In this document: piece after piece, positions 1 to 7,237 of the stretch
How the letters are laid out: each line of letters begins with the position of its first letter
How positions within the stretch are numbered: position 1 is the stretch's first letter
Position numbers and translations under genes: made by a program
Notes under the pieces: model-generated
Database searches by the model: none
What the model was told of the DNA's origin: nothing
What the model saw: the letters and a program-made list of their open reading frames with translations, nothing else
From: Clostridium_AD sp051278035
GTDB taxonomy: Bacteria > Bacillota > Clostridia > Clostridiales > Clostridiaceae
Direction of reading: 5' to 3'
Length of the DNA stretch: 14,022 nt
Assembly: GCF_051278035.1 (NCBI RefSeq)
Contig: NZ_JBNMNU010000111.1
Span: forward strand, 1 to 14,022

Positions 1-111
1 CCAAATCAATAAACAAAATAAAAGCATAAAAATAACCATCATTGTCCAAGACCTTTTTTTAATTTCATCCTTATAATTTGCATTTCCAAACATATTATTT
101 CCACTATACAT
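1..111 (-). CDS. N-terminus of a single-pass membrane protein (partial)
   Basis: The first 37 codons of a gene that runs off the left edge. It starts with ATG at 111, preceded by a good ribosome binding site (AGGTGAGGTG, about 5 bases before the ATG). The visible protein has a short polar cytoplasmic tail of about 20 residues ending in a basic DEIKKR stretch, followed by a hydrophobic segment (about residues 22–37, WTMMVIFMLLFCLLIW). This layout fits a signal anchor. A class B penicillin-binding protein or SpoVD-like protein would start this way, but no catalytic domain is visible and many other membrane proteins begin similarly, so the family is not assigned. The gene follows udk in the same direction after a 70-base gap. 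Confidence 0.7.
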   Translation of the reverse strand, partial: MYSGNNMFGNANYKDEIKKRSWTMMVIFMLLFCLLIW

Positions 112-132
112 AAAAACACCTCACCTAGACTA

Positions 133-161
133 ATTCTCGCCTATAATAAGATGTTCTATAC
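133..161 (-). promoter_or_regulatory. Candidate sigma-F-like promoter
   Basis: On the minus strand GTATA (161–157) is followed after exactly 15 bases by GGCGAGAAT (141–133). This resembles the forespore sigma-F consensus of Bacillus (GYATA, then GGnnAnAnT). No good sigma-A -35 is placed before the overlapping TATTAT (147–142). The predicted transcript start would fall just before or at the ribosome binding site, leaving a very short leader, which weakens the call. Single motif match, not confirmed. Confidence 0.3.
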
Positions 162-181
162 TTTATATTTGTTTTTTACTT

Positions 182-805
182 TTAATGTTTTTGAAGTATT
201 TGACTTATGTTTGCAGTAATTATATCTATAGCTACTTTATTCTGACCACCTTCAGGTATTATAATATCTGCGTACCTTTTAGTAGGCTCAGTAAATTGTT
301 CATGCATTGGTTTAACAACATTTAAATACTGATTTATAACTGAATCCGTTGTTCTACCTCTCTCATTAATATCCCTCACAAGTCTTCTTATGAACCTCAC
401 ATCTGTATCAGTATCTACATATATTTTAATGTCTAACATATCACGAAGACATTTTTCCTGAAGTACAAGAATTCCTTCAACTATAATAATTTCTCTTGGA
501 TACACAACTATTGTTTCTTCTGTTCTATTATGTATTTCAAAATTATATATGGGATTTTTAACTGATTCCCCTCCTAGAAGAAGATTTAGATGATGTACCA
601 AAAGTGAAGTATCAAAAGCATCCGGATGATCATAGTTCGTTTTGACCCTTTCTTCATAAGAAAGGGAACTTTGATCCTTATAATAAGAGTCCTGTTCAAT
701 CATTGCAATACATGTTGAATCGAAATGCTTATAAATTTCTCTTGCAATAGTGCTCTTTCCTGAACCTGTTCCCCCTGCTATGCCTATTAAAATCGGACGA
801 TGCAT
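182..805 (-). CDS. udk: Uridine kinase
   Basis: Phosphorylates uridine and cytidine to UMP and CMP in the cytosolic pyrimidine salvage pathway. The 207-residue length is typical for bacterial Udk. The P-loop GGTGSGKST is at residues 11–19, a Y-Y-K substrate region follows near residue 42, and the family segment with RGRT and HEQF lies near residues 149–171. Start: ATG at 805 has AGGAGG 7 bases upstream. The ATG overlaps the stop of the upstream U32 gene by one base (TAATG), suggesting translational coupling. The neighbourhood (trmR, U32, udk) matches yrrM–yrrO–udk of Bacillus subtilis. No clear terminator follows the gene. Confidence 0.96.
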   Translation of the reverse strand: MHRPILIGIAGGTGSGKSTIAREIYKHFDSTCIAMIEQDSYYKDQSSLSYEERVKTNYDHPDAFDTSLLVHHLNLLLGGESVKNPIYNFEIHNRTEETIVVYPREIIIVEGILVLQEKCLRDMLDIKIYVDTDTDVRFIRRLVRDINERGRTTDSVINQYLNVVKPMHEQFTEPTKRYADIIIPEGGQNKVAIDIITANISQILQKH

Positions 806-2028
806 TATTTTTCCTCCTTGGATTTTATAAGTATATCATCCTTACAAAGCTCTTCGCATGTATTTATAGTAAATAACATTTGAGCGCTAGGAGCAGAGGC
901 TATGCTTTGTCCTTTAGAATTCCTCATATCACTTAGAACAATTAAAACATTATCTCCTACAGGTCTTAGTACTTCAACTGTATCACCCTGAAATACTTTA
1001 TTCCTTTGCTCAATAAGCGCAATATTACTTTCTTCGTTATATTCCCTTATAATTCCTATAATATCATAATTCCTAATATATGAGGATGATTCATATATCT
1101 GCTTATTGGGATCTCCAAAATAAAACCCGGTGTAATATTGTCTGTGGCTAGGTTTCAGAAGATTATCCAACCATTTTTGCTGAAATTTATAATTTCCCGG
1201 ATCAGATATATAATTATCTACCGCCTCCCTATATGATTTACATACAGAAGCAACATAATATGAGCTCTTCATTCTTCCTTCTATCTTAAAAGACATTATA
1301 CCTGATTCCATAAGTTCTGGTATATGTTCAATCATGCATAAGTCCTTTGAATTCATTATGTATGTACCTTTATCATCTTCAATTATAGGAAAGTATTCCC
1401 CATCCCTTTTTTCTTCTGTTAAAAAATATTTATATCTACATGGCTGAGCGCATTGTCCACGATTTGCATCTCTACTCGTCATATAATTTGACATGAGACA
1501 TCTCCCCGAATAGGACATGCACATAGATCCATGAACAAAAGCTTCAAGTTCACAAGTATCAGGTAATTTCTCTCTAATTTCTTTAATTTCTTTTAGAGAT
1601 AATTCTCTTGCAAGGACAATTCTTTTTACGCCTTGCTTATGCCAAAAAATAGCTGATTTATAGTTTACATTGTTAGCTTGAGTGCTTAAATGGATTTCTA
1701 AATTTGGAACAACCTCTCTTGCTGTCATAATAATTCCTGGATCAGATACAATGATAGCATCCGCGCCTAGTTTATATACCTCTTTTAAGTAATCCTCTAA
1801 ACCATCTAAATCCTCATTATGAGCAAAAACATTTATTGTAACATATACCTTTTTACCTCTTAAATGTGCAAAATCTATTCCTTCTTTTAAGTCTTCATTA
1901 CTAAAATTATCTGCAAAAGCCCTTAAATTTAATTTACTTCCACCTAAATAAACTGCATCTGCACCAAAATTTATAGCTGCTTTTAATTTCTCTAAATTAC
2001 CTGCAGGTGCTAGTATTTCTGGTTTCAT
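805..2028 (-). CDS. trhP: U32-family protein, tRNA wobble-uridine hydroxylase (TrhP/YrrO type)
   Basis: U32 'peptidase' family protein of 407 residues. The U32 signature is at about residues 163–180 (AFVHGSMCMSYSGRCLMS). Cysteines C170, C177, C193 and C231 match the spacing of the four Fe-S ligands known in the related UbiU protein; C197 is an extra nearby cysteine. In Bacillus, YrrN/YrrO (TrhP1/TrhP2) hydroxylate U34 of tRNA to 5-hydroxyuridine using prephenate, and the adjacent YrrM (TrmR) methylates the product. Here only the YrrO-like protein is present and no YrrN partner lies beside it. Older annotations would read 'collagenase-like protease'. Start: ATG at 2028 with AGAGGAGG about 10 bases upstream, overlapping the trmR stop by one base (TAATG). 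The family is sure; the tRNA role is inferred from family and neighbours. Confidence 0.9.
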   Translation of the reverse strand: MKPEILAPAGNLEKLKAAINFGADAVYLGGSKLNLRAFADNFSNEDLKEGIDFAHLRGKKVYVTINVFAHNEDLDGLEDYLKEVYKLGADAIIVSDPGIIMTAREVVPNLEIHLSTQANNVNYKSAIFWHKQGVKRIVLARELSLKEIKEIREKLPDTCELEAFVHGSMCMSYSGRCLMSNYMTSRDANRGQCAQPCRYKYFLTEEKRDGEYFPIIEDDKGTYIMNSKDLCMIEHIPELMESGIMSFKIEGRMKSSYYVASVCKSYREAVDNYISDPGNYKFQQKWLDNLLKPSHRQYYTGFYFGDPNKQIYESSSYIRNYDIIGIIREYNEESNIALIEQRNKVFQGDTVEVLRPVGDNVLIVLSDMRNSKGQSIASAPSAQMLFTINTCEELCKDDILIKSKEEK

Positions 2029-2702
2029 TAGCTCAATTCCTCCTCTTTGCTATCTGTACTTCTTCTTACCGTAACTGAGATTCCATCGCCCATTGGTATT
2101 ACAGAAGTTATAAGTTCATCATTATTAGATACTAATTCTAAATAACTTTTCATACGTTTTATTATAGTGATTTTTCTACGTTCAAAAAGTTCTTTCGACG
2201 CAACCATTCCCCTAAAAAGGACATTATCGGCAATAAGAACTCCTCTTTTGCCTAATAGTCTAAGACAGTGAGGAAGAAAATGATTATAGTGTCCTTTACC
2301 TGCATCTATAAAAATCATATCATATTCACCTTTGTGATTTTCTAGAATTTCAAGGCAATCTCCTTTAAGAACAGTAATTTTACTTCCTAGTTTGCATTTT
2401 TCTATGTTAGCTTTTGCAATCTCTATCATTTTTTCGTCTCTCTCAATAGTAGTGATTTCGCATTCCCCACCAGAAGCTAGATTCATTAAGATAGCTGAAT
2501 AGCCTATGGCAGTGCCAAGTTCTAAAATCTTTTTAGGTCTATTTATAGTAATCATGAGTTCTAAAAATTTGGCTGTTTCCTTTTGAACTATTGGAATTCT
2601 GTTTTCCATAGCAAAACTTTCAAGTTCTTCTAAAATCCCAGTACTTACCGGAATTAAATCTCTTAAATATTGTTCCATATAATCATATGTTATCCCACTC
2701 AT
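2028..2702 (-). CDS. trmR: SAM-dependent O-methyltransferase, tRNA 5-hydroxyuridine methyltransferase type
   Basis: Class I, COMT-like methyltransferase of 224 residues. SAM motif I is ELGTAIGYSA at 61–70, with the acidic ribose-binding residue E87 (TTIERDE). The metal and catalytic region is FIDAGKGHY (D133), followed by ADN (D159, N160), the usual cation ligands of this family. B. subtilis YrrM/TrmR sits in the same position and converts ho5U34 to mo5U34 in tRNAs; adjacency to the U32 gene supports this role here. A small-molecule catechol-type methyltransferase is the alternative. ATG at 2702 has TGGAGG 7 bases upstream. The gene heads a tightly coupled trio with the U32 gene and udk, and a candidate promoter lies just upstream. 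Confidence 0.88.
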   Translation of the reverse strand: MSGITYDYMEQYLRDLIPVSTGILEELESFAMENRIPIVQKETAKFLELMITINRPKKILELGTAIGYSAILMNLASGGECEITTIERDEKMIEIAKANIEKCKLGSKITVLKGDCLEILENHKGEYDMIFIDAGKGHYNHFLPHCLRLLGKRGVLIADNVLFRGMVASKELFERRKITIIKRMKSYLELVSNNDELITSVIPMGDGISVTVRRSTDSKEEELS

Positions 2703-2725
2703 TTAATTTCCTCCAGAAACTAATT

Positions 2726-2754
2726 AAAATACAAGCAAATAAATAACAAGTCAA
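2726..2754 (-). promoter_or_regulatory. Candidate sigma-A promoter for trmR–U32–udk
   Basis: TTGACT (2754–2749), 17-base spacer, TATTTT (2731–2726). The -35 is 5/6 and the -10 is 4/6 to consensus. The -35 and part of the spacer fall in one arm of the inverted repeat at 2738–2783, so whatever that repeat does could affect this promoter. Confidence 0.4.
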
Positions 2755-2791
2755 ATAAACATAATATTGACTTGTTATTTATTCACTTGTA
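2730..2791. repeat. Large inverted repeat between mltG and trmR
   Basis: Perfect 17-base arms AATAAATAACAAGTCAA at 2738–2754 and its reverse complement at 2767–2783, with a 12-base spacer (2755–2766). After a 2-base mismatch on each side the pairing resumes for 6 more bases (2730–2735 with 2786–2791). It begins 23 bases beyond the mltG stop and ends about 30 bases before trmR. It could act as an AT-rich terminator after mltG, but it has only a TTATTTATT tail and low GC. It could instead be a dyad operator over the candidate trmR promoter. Confidence 0.75.
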
Positions 2792-2805
2792 ACTAATACA
2801 CAGGA

Positions 2806-3804
2806 TTAAAATCCTTGTGTTGCATCTTTGACATCTAAGAATTTTTTATAGTCATCTGTAAAAAAATGTTTCCCATCATTAGTGGAAACAAAATACAAAT
2901 AGTTTGTTGTAGCAGGCGACAAGGCTGCTTTAATAGATTGCTTTCCTGGGTTACATATTGGCCCTATGGGAAAACCATTCACTATGTAAGTATTATAAGG
3001 TGATTTTACTTTTAAATCACTATTTAATAGTTTATCTTTATGTTTACCTAAAGAATACAAAACAGTGGCACAAGATTGAAGTTTCATGTCTATTTTTAGT
3101 CTGTTATAGAAAACTGAAGCTACTATATCTAATTCTTTTGTATCACTAACTTCGTTTTCTACAATAGATGCCATTATTATTAAATTGTCCAATTTCTCCA
3201 TATCAATAGGCTTTTCTTTTTTTAAATCTTTTATTGTACTTTCAAACTTGTTCAACATGGATTTTATTATTTCATTCCCACCCATATCAGCTTTAAAATC
3301 ATAGGTAGCTGGAAAAAGAAAACCTTCCAAATTATATCTTCGGTTTTCTTTTCCAACAATATAAGTAGGTAATTTATATGTTTTACAGCTTTCTACAAAC
3401 TTTTGTTTGGTAATTATGTTCTTTTGTGCTAATAGCGTTGCAATACTATCTATGTCATATCCCTCTGGTACAGTAACTTTAATTATATCCTCATCATTTC
3501 CGATAGTCGATATAATGGCTATTAATTGACTTACTGTAGCATCTTTCGGAATGAAAAACCTTCCAGGGAGAACATTTGATTTAATCTTATTTGTTTTGAT
3601 ATAAAACTTTAAAACACTTGAACTTTTTATAGCCCCATTTTGGTTTAAATCATCTAGTATACTATATAGAGTATCTCCATTTTTAACTGTAACATGGACA
3701 TCTTTATCCGTTTTAATAGGATGCTGTATTATTTCTTTATACTTATAATTAGTAAATAATATACAAACTACTAAAACCACCATTAATAGCCCTATCTTTT
3801 TCAT
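2806..3804 (-). CDS. mltG: Endolytic murein transglycosylase MltG (YceG/YrrL family)
   Basis: Cleaves nascent peptidoglycan glycan strands at the outer face of the membrane, limiting strand length. The protein has 332 residues: one N-terminal membrane anchor at about 3–20, a LysM-like region at about 35–100, then the YceG catalytic domain. LEGFLFPATY is at 159–168; the catalytic glutamate is E216 in MASIVENE. The conserved C-terminal block with PIGPICNPG and the AALSPA segment is present. The usual LQSDPTV/LQSDATV motif reads LQSCATV here (C245). Start: ATG at 3804, with an unusual G-rich site (GGGGTGG) close upstream instead of a canonical AGGAGG. It lies 21 bases after typA and probably shares its transcript. 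Confidence 0.95.
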   Translation of the reverse strand: MKKIGLLMVVLVVCILFTNYKYKEIIQHPIKTDKDVHVTVKNGDTLYSILDDLNQNGAIKSSSVLKFYIKTNKIKSNVLPGRFFIPKDATVSQLIAIISTIGNDEDIIKVTVPEGYDIDSIATLLAQKNIITKQKFVESCKTYKLPTYIVGKENRRYNLEGFLFPATYDFKADMGGNEIIKSMLNKFESTIKDLKKEKPIDMEKLDNLIIMASIVENEVSDTKELDIVASVFYNRLKIDMKLQSCATVLYSLGKHKDKLLNSDLKVKSPYNTYIVNGFPIGPICNPGKQSIKAALSPATTNYLYFVSTNDGKHFFTDDYKKFLDVKDATQGF

Positions 3805-3825
3805 TAAACCACCCCATAGATTAAA

Positions 3826-5649
3826 CTATTTGTTTGATTTACTACTTGCTCTTTTTCTTTGTCCTGAGTCTAATAGTCTTTTTCTCATTCTAATGTTTAG
3901 AGGAGTAATTTCAACCAATTCATCTATAGAAATAAATTCTAAGCACTGTTCTAGTGTCATTTGTTTTACTGGAACTAGTTTCGGTGATTCATCAGCTCCT
4001 GAAGATCTAGTATTTGTTAATTGTTTCTTTCTACAAATATTTATCTCCATATCTCCAGCTCTTGCACATTCCCCTGCAATCATTCCAGCGTATACAGCTA
4101 CTCCTGGCACTATGAAAAGAGTACCACGATCTTGAGCATTAAATAATCCGTAAGTTACTGACTCGCCGCCTTCAAATACAATTAATGATCCTCTACTTCT
4201 ATCTGGAATTTCTCCCTTATACTTATCATAACCATCTAGAACGTGATTCATTATTCCATTACCCTTGGTATCAGTCATAAGTTCACTTCTAAATCCAATT
4301 AATCCTCTTGATGGTATTTTAAATTCTAATCTAGTGTATCCATTTATAGCAGAAGTCATATTAACCATTTCTGCTTTTCTAGGTCCCATTTTCTCCATTA
4401 CTACGCCCATAAATTCTTCTGGTACGTCAATTGTAAGGAACTCAATTGGCTCTGTTTTACGGCCATTTACCTCTTTATATATAACATTTGCTTTTGACAC
4501 TTGGAATTCATATCCTTCACGTCTCATAGTTTCAATTAGAACTGAAAGATGAAGTTCTCCTCTTCCACTTACTTCAAAACCATCATCAATTTCTTTTACT
4601 CTTAAACTAACATTGGTTTCAAGTTCTTTCATAAGTCTATCTCTTATGTGTCTTGATGTAACATAAGTTCCTTCTTGACCTGCAAAAGGAGAATTATTAA
4701 CCATGAAATTCATAGTTAATGTAGGCTCATCAATTTCAATGAATGGAAGTGCTTCTGGTTCATTAATATCAGCTATTGTTTCTCCGATGTTAATGTCTGG
4801 AATACCAGAAACTGCTACGATATCACCAAGTATTGCTTCTTCTGTTTCTTCTCTTTTAAGACCATTGTAAACGAAAAGAGCTGAAACTTTAACATTGTTT
4901 ATTGAACCATCTTTTCTTATAAGTGCTATTTGTTGATTTCTTTTGATTGTTCCTCTTTCGATTTTACCAATTCCAATTTTACCAACATACTCATTAAAAT
5001 CAATAGTTGAAATAAGCATTTGAAGTGGCATTTCTAAATAACCATCTGGTGCCTTTACATTCTTTACTATAGATTCAAATAATGGTTCCATGTTGTCACT
5101 TTCATCATCAATTTCAAATTTAGCAAACCCTTCTCTAGCAGAAGCATATACTACTGCAAAGTCTAATTGTTCATCATCTGCTCCAAGTTCAACAAATAGG
5201 TCAAAGACTTCATCAAGCACTTCTGTAGGACGACCATCTTTTCTATCAATTTTGTTTATAACAACTATTGGTTTAAGGTTTAATTCTAATGCCTTTTTCA
5301 ATACAAATTTAGTTTGTGGCATTGGACCTTCATATGCGTCCACTACAAGAAGTACACTATCAACCATCTTAAGTACTCGTTCTACTTCTCCACCAAAGTC
5401 AGCGTGACCCGGAGTATCAACTATATTAATTTTAATTCCATTATGCATTACCGCTGTATTCTTAGAAAGAATTGTTATTCCTCTTTCTTTTTCCAAATCA
5501 TTAGAATCCATTACTCTTTCTTGTACTCTTTCATTTTCTCTAAAAACATGGCTTTGTTTAAGTAAACAATCCACTATTGTTGTCTTGCCGTGATCTACGT
5601 GGGCAATTATTGCTATATTTCTAACGTCATTTCTTGTAAATAAATCCAT
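3826..5649 (-). CDS. typA: Ribosome-associated translational GTPase TypA/BipA
   Basis: Translational GTPase related to EF-G and LepA, binding the ribosome and aiding ribosome assembly and stress or cold growth in other bacteria. From ATG at 5649 it is 607 residues, the normal family length. G1 is AHVDHGKTT (16–24), the switch region contains ERGITI (55–60), G3 is DTPGH (78–82) and G4 is NKID (132–135). EF-G-like domains and the TypA-specific C-terminal domain follow, ending in a basic tail. The frame stays open 25 codons further upstream to ATG 5724, but the family start MDLFTRNDVRNIAIIAHVDHG and the GGAGG site 10 bases before 5649 favour the shorter form. It has its own strong promoter and a structured leader; mltG follows 21 bases downstream. 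Confidence 0.97.
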   Translation of the reverse strand: MDLFTRNDVRNIAIIAHVDHGKTTIVDCLLKQSHVFRENERVQERVMDSNDLEKERGITILSKNTAVMHNGIKINIVDTPGHADFGGEVERVLKMVDSVLLVVDAYEGPMPQTKFVLKKALELNLKPIVVINKIDRKDGRPTEVLDEVFDLFVELGADDEQLDFAVVYASAREGFAKFEIDDESDNMEPLFESIVKNVKAPDGYLEMPLQMLISTIDFNEYVGKIGIGKIERGTIKRNQQIALIRKDGSINNVKVSALFVYNGLKREETEEAILGDIVAVSGIPDINIGETIADINEPEALPFIEIDEPTLTMNFMVNNSPFAGQEGTYVTSRHIRDRLMKELETNVSLRVKEIDDGFEVSGRGELHLSVLIETMRREGYEFQVSKANVIYKEVNGRKTEPIEFLTIDVPEEFMGVVMEKMGPRKAEMVNMTSAINGYTRLEFKIPSRGLIGFRSELMTDTKGNGIMNHVLDGYDKYKGEIPDRSRGSLIVFEGGESVTYGLFNAQDRGTLFIVPGVAVYAGMIAGECARAGDMEINICRKKQLTNTRSSGADESPKLVPVKQMTLEQCLEFISIDELVEITPLNIRMRKRLLDSGQRKRASSKSNK

Positions 5650-5659
5650 ATTAATTAAT

Positions 5660-5731
5660 CCTCCAATTTTTTTTCGTGTGTTTAAAATTTTACTCAAACG
5701 AAAATTGGATACGTTTTGCAGCATCCAATTT
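5660..5731 (-). promoter_or_regulatory. typA leader with two mutually exclusive pairings near the Shine-Dalgarno
   Basis: Three related segments lie in the typA leader, read on the minus strand: AAATTGGAT (5731–5723), ATCCAATTTT (5710–5701) and AAAATTGGA (5670–5662). Segments 1 and 2 can form a 9-bp hairpin with a 12-base loop. Segments 2 and 3 can instead form a 9-bp helix (5709–5701 with 5670–5662) that covers the first part of the GGAGG site at 5664–5660. The same middle strand therefore chooses between freeing and covering the ribosome binding site. The pairing potential is visible; regulatory use is inference. Confidence 0.4.
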
Positions 5732-5747
5732 CCGCATTACTATTCTT

Positions 5748-5776
5748 ATTTTAATATTATGTAGCAAAAATGTCAA
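5748..5776 (-). promoter_or_regulatory. Sigma-A promoter of typA
   Basis: TTGACA (5776–5771), a 17-base spacer, and TAAAAT (5753–5748). The -35 is perfect and the -10 is 5/6. The predicted transcript start near 5741 gives a leader of about 90 bases that includes all three repeat segments before typA. Confidence 0.75.
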
Positions 5777-5847
5777 CTAAACAGATAATTCATTATTATT
5801 AAATGACAAATCTACTCTAGTTGCATCATTAAATATTACCATTTCCT

Positions 5848-5876
5848 AAAAAAAACGCTTGATATTTCAGAAAACG
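5848..5876 (-). terminator. Probable terminator after fur
   Basis: Immediately after the fur stop, CGTTT (5876–5872) can pair with AAGCG (5860–5856) across an 11-base loop (one G·U pair), followed by an uninterrupted run of eight T (5855–5848). The stem is weak, but the U-tract and position just before the typA promoter support termination. Confidence 0.45.
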
Positions 5877-5878
5877 AG

Positions 5879-6331
5879 TTATTCCCCAATACATTTATCA
5901 CAAACACCGTAAAATTTCAAACTATGATCTTCAATTTTAAAATCATATTTTTTTTCAACAATTGATTCTAATTCGTCAAGTAAGTCACCCTCGACCTCAA
6001 TTACCTTGCTACAGCGTTTGCATATTAGATGGTGATGCTGATGAGTCTCATCTTCATGGTTAAGTTCATACCTACTGCAACCATCATCTAAGTCTAGCTT
6101 CCTAATTGTACCCATTTCCTCTAAAAGTTGAACTGTTCTATAAATTGTAGCAAGACCAATTTCTGGGCAGTCTGATTTAACCAAGTCATATAGTTCTTCC
6201 GCAGTAAGATGGCTACCTTCACTTTTAATTATGCCATTTAAAATAGCTCTTCTCTGAGGAGTAAGCTTATACCCTTCTTTTTTTAAATTTTCCTTTAAAC
6301 TCTCAATGCTCTCTAGAGATAACTTCGACAT
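5879..6331 (-). CDS. fur: Fur-family ferric uptake regulator
   Basis: Metal-dependent DNA-binding repressor of 150 residues. The winged-helix recognition region is GLATIYRTVQLLEEMG (59–74), of the Fur rather than PerR type. The histidine-rich metal region H97, H99–H101 precedes the first CxxC (C104, C107); the second CxxC is at the C-terminus (C144, C147). These two pairs form the structural zinc site in this family. ATG at 6331 has AAGGGGG about 7 bases upstream. A strong promoter with a partial Fur box beside the -35 suggests autoregulation. Zur or PerR specificity cannot be fully excluded from sequence alone, but Fur is the best fit. Confidence 0.88.
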   Translation of the reverse strand: MSKLSLESIESLKENLKKEGYKLTPQRRAILNGIIKSEGSHLTAEELYDLVKSDCPEIGLATIYRTVQLLEEMGTIRKLDLDDGCSRYELNHEDETHQHHHLICKRCSKVIEVEGDLLDELESIVEKKYDFKIEDHSLKFYGVCDKCIGE

Positions 6332-6395
6332 AAATATCCCCCTTTATATAAGTACTATTTGCCCCATCAACTAAAATTACATTTGTTATAATCTA

Positions 6396-6424
6396 ATTTT
6401 AATACTATTTCAGTGCATTGTCAA
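6396..6424 (-). promoter_or_regulatory. Sigma-A promoter of fur
   Basis: TTGACA (6424–6419), 17-base spacer, TAAAAT (6401–6396): the same -35, spacing and -10 as the typA promoter. It sits between the end of the DUF1292 gene and fur, with the predicted transcript start near 6389 and a leader of about 58 bases. Confidence 0.75.
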
Positions 6425-6425
6425 T

Positions 6426-6440
6426 TGATAATCATTTAGG
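6426..6440. promoter_or_regulatory. Partial Fur box upstream of fur
   Basis: The plus strand reads TGATAATCATTTAGG. Against the 7-1-7 Fur box TGATAATnATTATCA the first half is 7/7 and the second 3/7. It lies directly next to the fur -35, where a bound repressor would block polymerase. Confidence 0.4.
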
Positions 6441-6452
6441 GGCTACTATAAA

Positions 6453-6710
6453 TTAAAGGTTCTCAGAAAATACCGCATCATAAGCTTGTGATATCATTTC
6501 AAACTCCGCATCATCTTCCACTGTAACTAATATATCTTTACCATCTTCATCCTTATCAACTCTAAGTGCAACTGCATCAATATCCTCTTCTCCAGTTGGT
6601 GCAACTATGACATATTCTTTGTCTTCAATATCTAATTTAGTTATGACATCAAATTCTACTTCATTACCTTCTTCATCGTTTAATAGTATTGTTTCAACAT
6701 TATTATCCAT
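6453..6710 (-). CDS. DUF1292 protein (YrzB family)
   Basis: Small acidic protein of 85 residues, rich in Asp and Glu, with the DUF1292 pattern of a beta-rich core (LLNDEEGNEVEF, KEYVIVAP, DAVALRV). It has no signal peptide or membrane segment and no known biochemical function. ATG at 6710 has AAAGGAG 8 bases upstream. Its place directly after ruvX and ireB matches yrzB in B. subtilis, so it is probably co-transcribed with ruvX. No terminator is visible before the fur promoter. Confidence 0.9.
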   Translation of the reverse strand: MDNNVETILLNDEEGNEVEFDVITKLDIEDKEYVIVAPTGEEDIDAVALRVDKDEDGKDILVTVEDDAEFEMISQAYDAVFSENL

Positions 6711-6775
6711 CTTAATTTCTCCTTTCTATTTTACAATTAGTATTATTTTATTTATACTCTATATTTAATAAATCT

Positions 6776-7195
6776 TTATAGACGTGTTCCCAAACTATCC
6801 AAATATCCTTGCAAAATGAATGTAGCTGCAATTTTATCTACAATTTTCTTTCTTTTTGCTCTAGATAAATCTCCTTCGAGCATTACTCTGTTAGCAGCTA
6901 CCGTTGTTAATCTTTCATCCCACATTTTTACTTCTAAATCCATAATTTCTTTGAGCTTGTCACAAAAACGCTGAATCTTTTCACCTTGTGGTCCTATAGT
7001 ACCATTCATGTTTTTAGGAAGTCCAGAGACAATAGTTTCCACTTCATACTTTTTGCATATCTGTGCAATCTCTTCAATATCTAAAACTACACTTTTCCTC
7101 TTAATTGTTGTGATTCCTTGTGCAGTTAATCCTAGTGGATCACAAACAGCTACCCCTATTGTTCTGTCTCCAATATCTAAGCCTAATATTCTCAT
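6776..7195 (-). CDS. ruvX: RuvX/YqgF-family nuclease, putative 16S rRNA processing or Holliday junction resolvase
   Basis: RNase H-fold protein of 139 residues. Conserved acidic positions are D7 in LGLDIGDRTIGVA, the WDERLTT block at 92–98, and D120 in KKIVDKIAA. The LPKNMNGTIGP loop at 59–69 is typical. In E. coli YqgF is tied to 16S rRNA 5' maturation, and the family was first proposed as a Holliday junction resolvase; which role applies here is not shown by sequence. ATG at 7195 has AAAGGAG 7 bases upstream. It lies downstream of ireB but a strong hairpin terminator intervenes, so it depends on read-through or an unrecognised promoter. Confidence 0.94.
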   Translation of the reverse strand: MRILGLDIGDRTIGVAVCDPLGLTAQGITTIKRKSVVLDIEEIAQICKKYEVETIVSGLPKNMNGTIGPQGEKIQRFCDKLKEIMDLEVKMWDERLTTVAANRVMLEGDLSRAKRKKIVDKIAATFILQGYLDSLGTRL

Positions 7196-7237
7196 TCATA
7201 TACTCCTTTAATATTAACTAATTAATCCATAACATCA

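Noticed and set aside
5090..5407. Open reading frame on the plus strand opposite typA
   Set aside because: It lies wholly antisense to a well-conserved gene, has serine-rich low-complexity translation and no recognisable domain.
5650..5724. A 25-codon in-frame upstream extension of typA from ATG 5724
   Set aside because: No Shine-Dalgarno precedes it, homologues start at the MDLFTRNDVRN position, and ATG 5649 has a well-spaced GGAGG. The extension lies in the structured leader.
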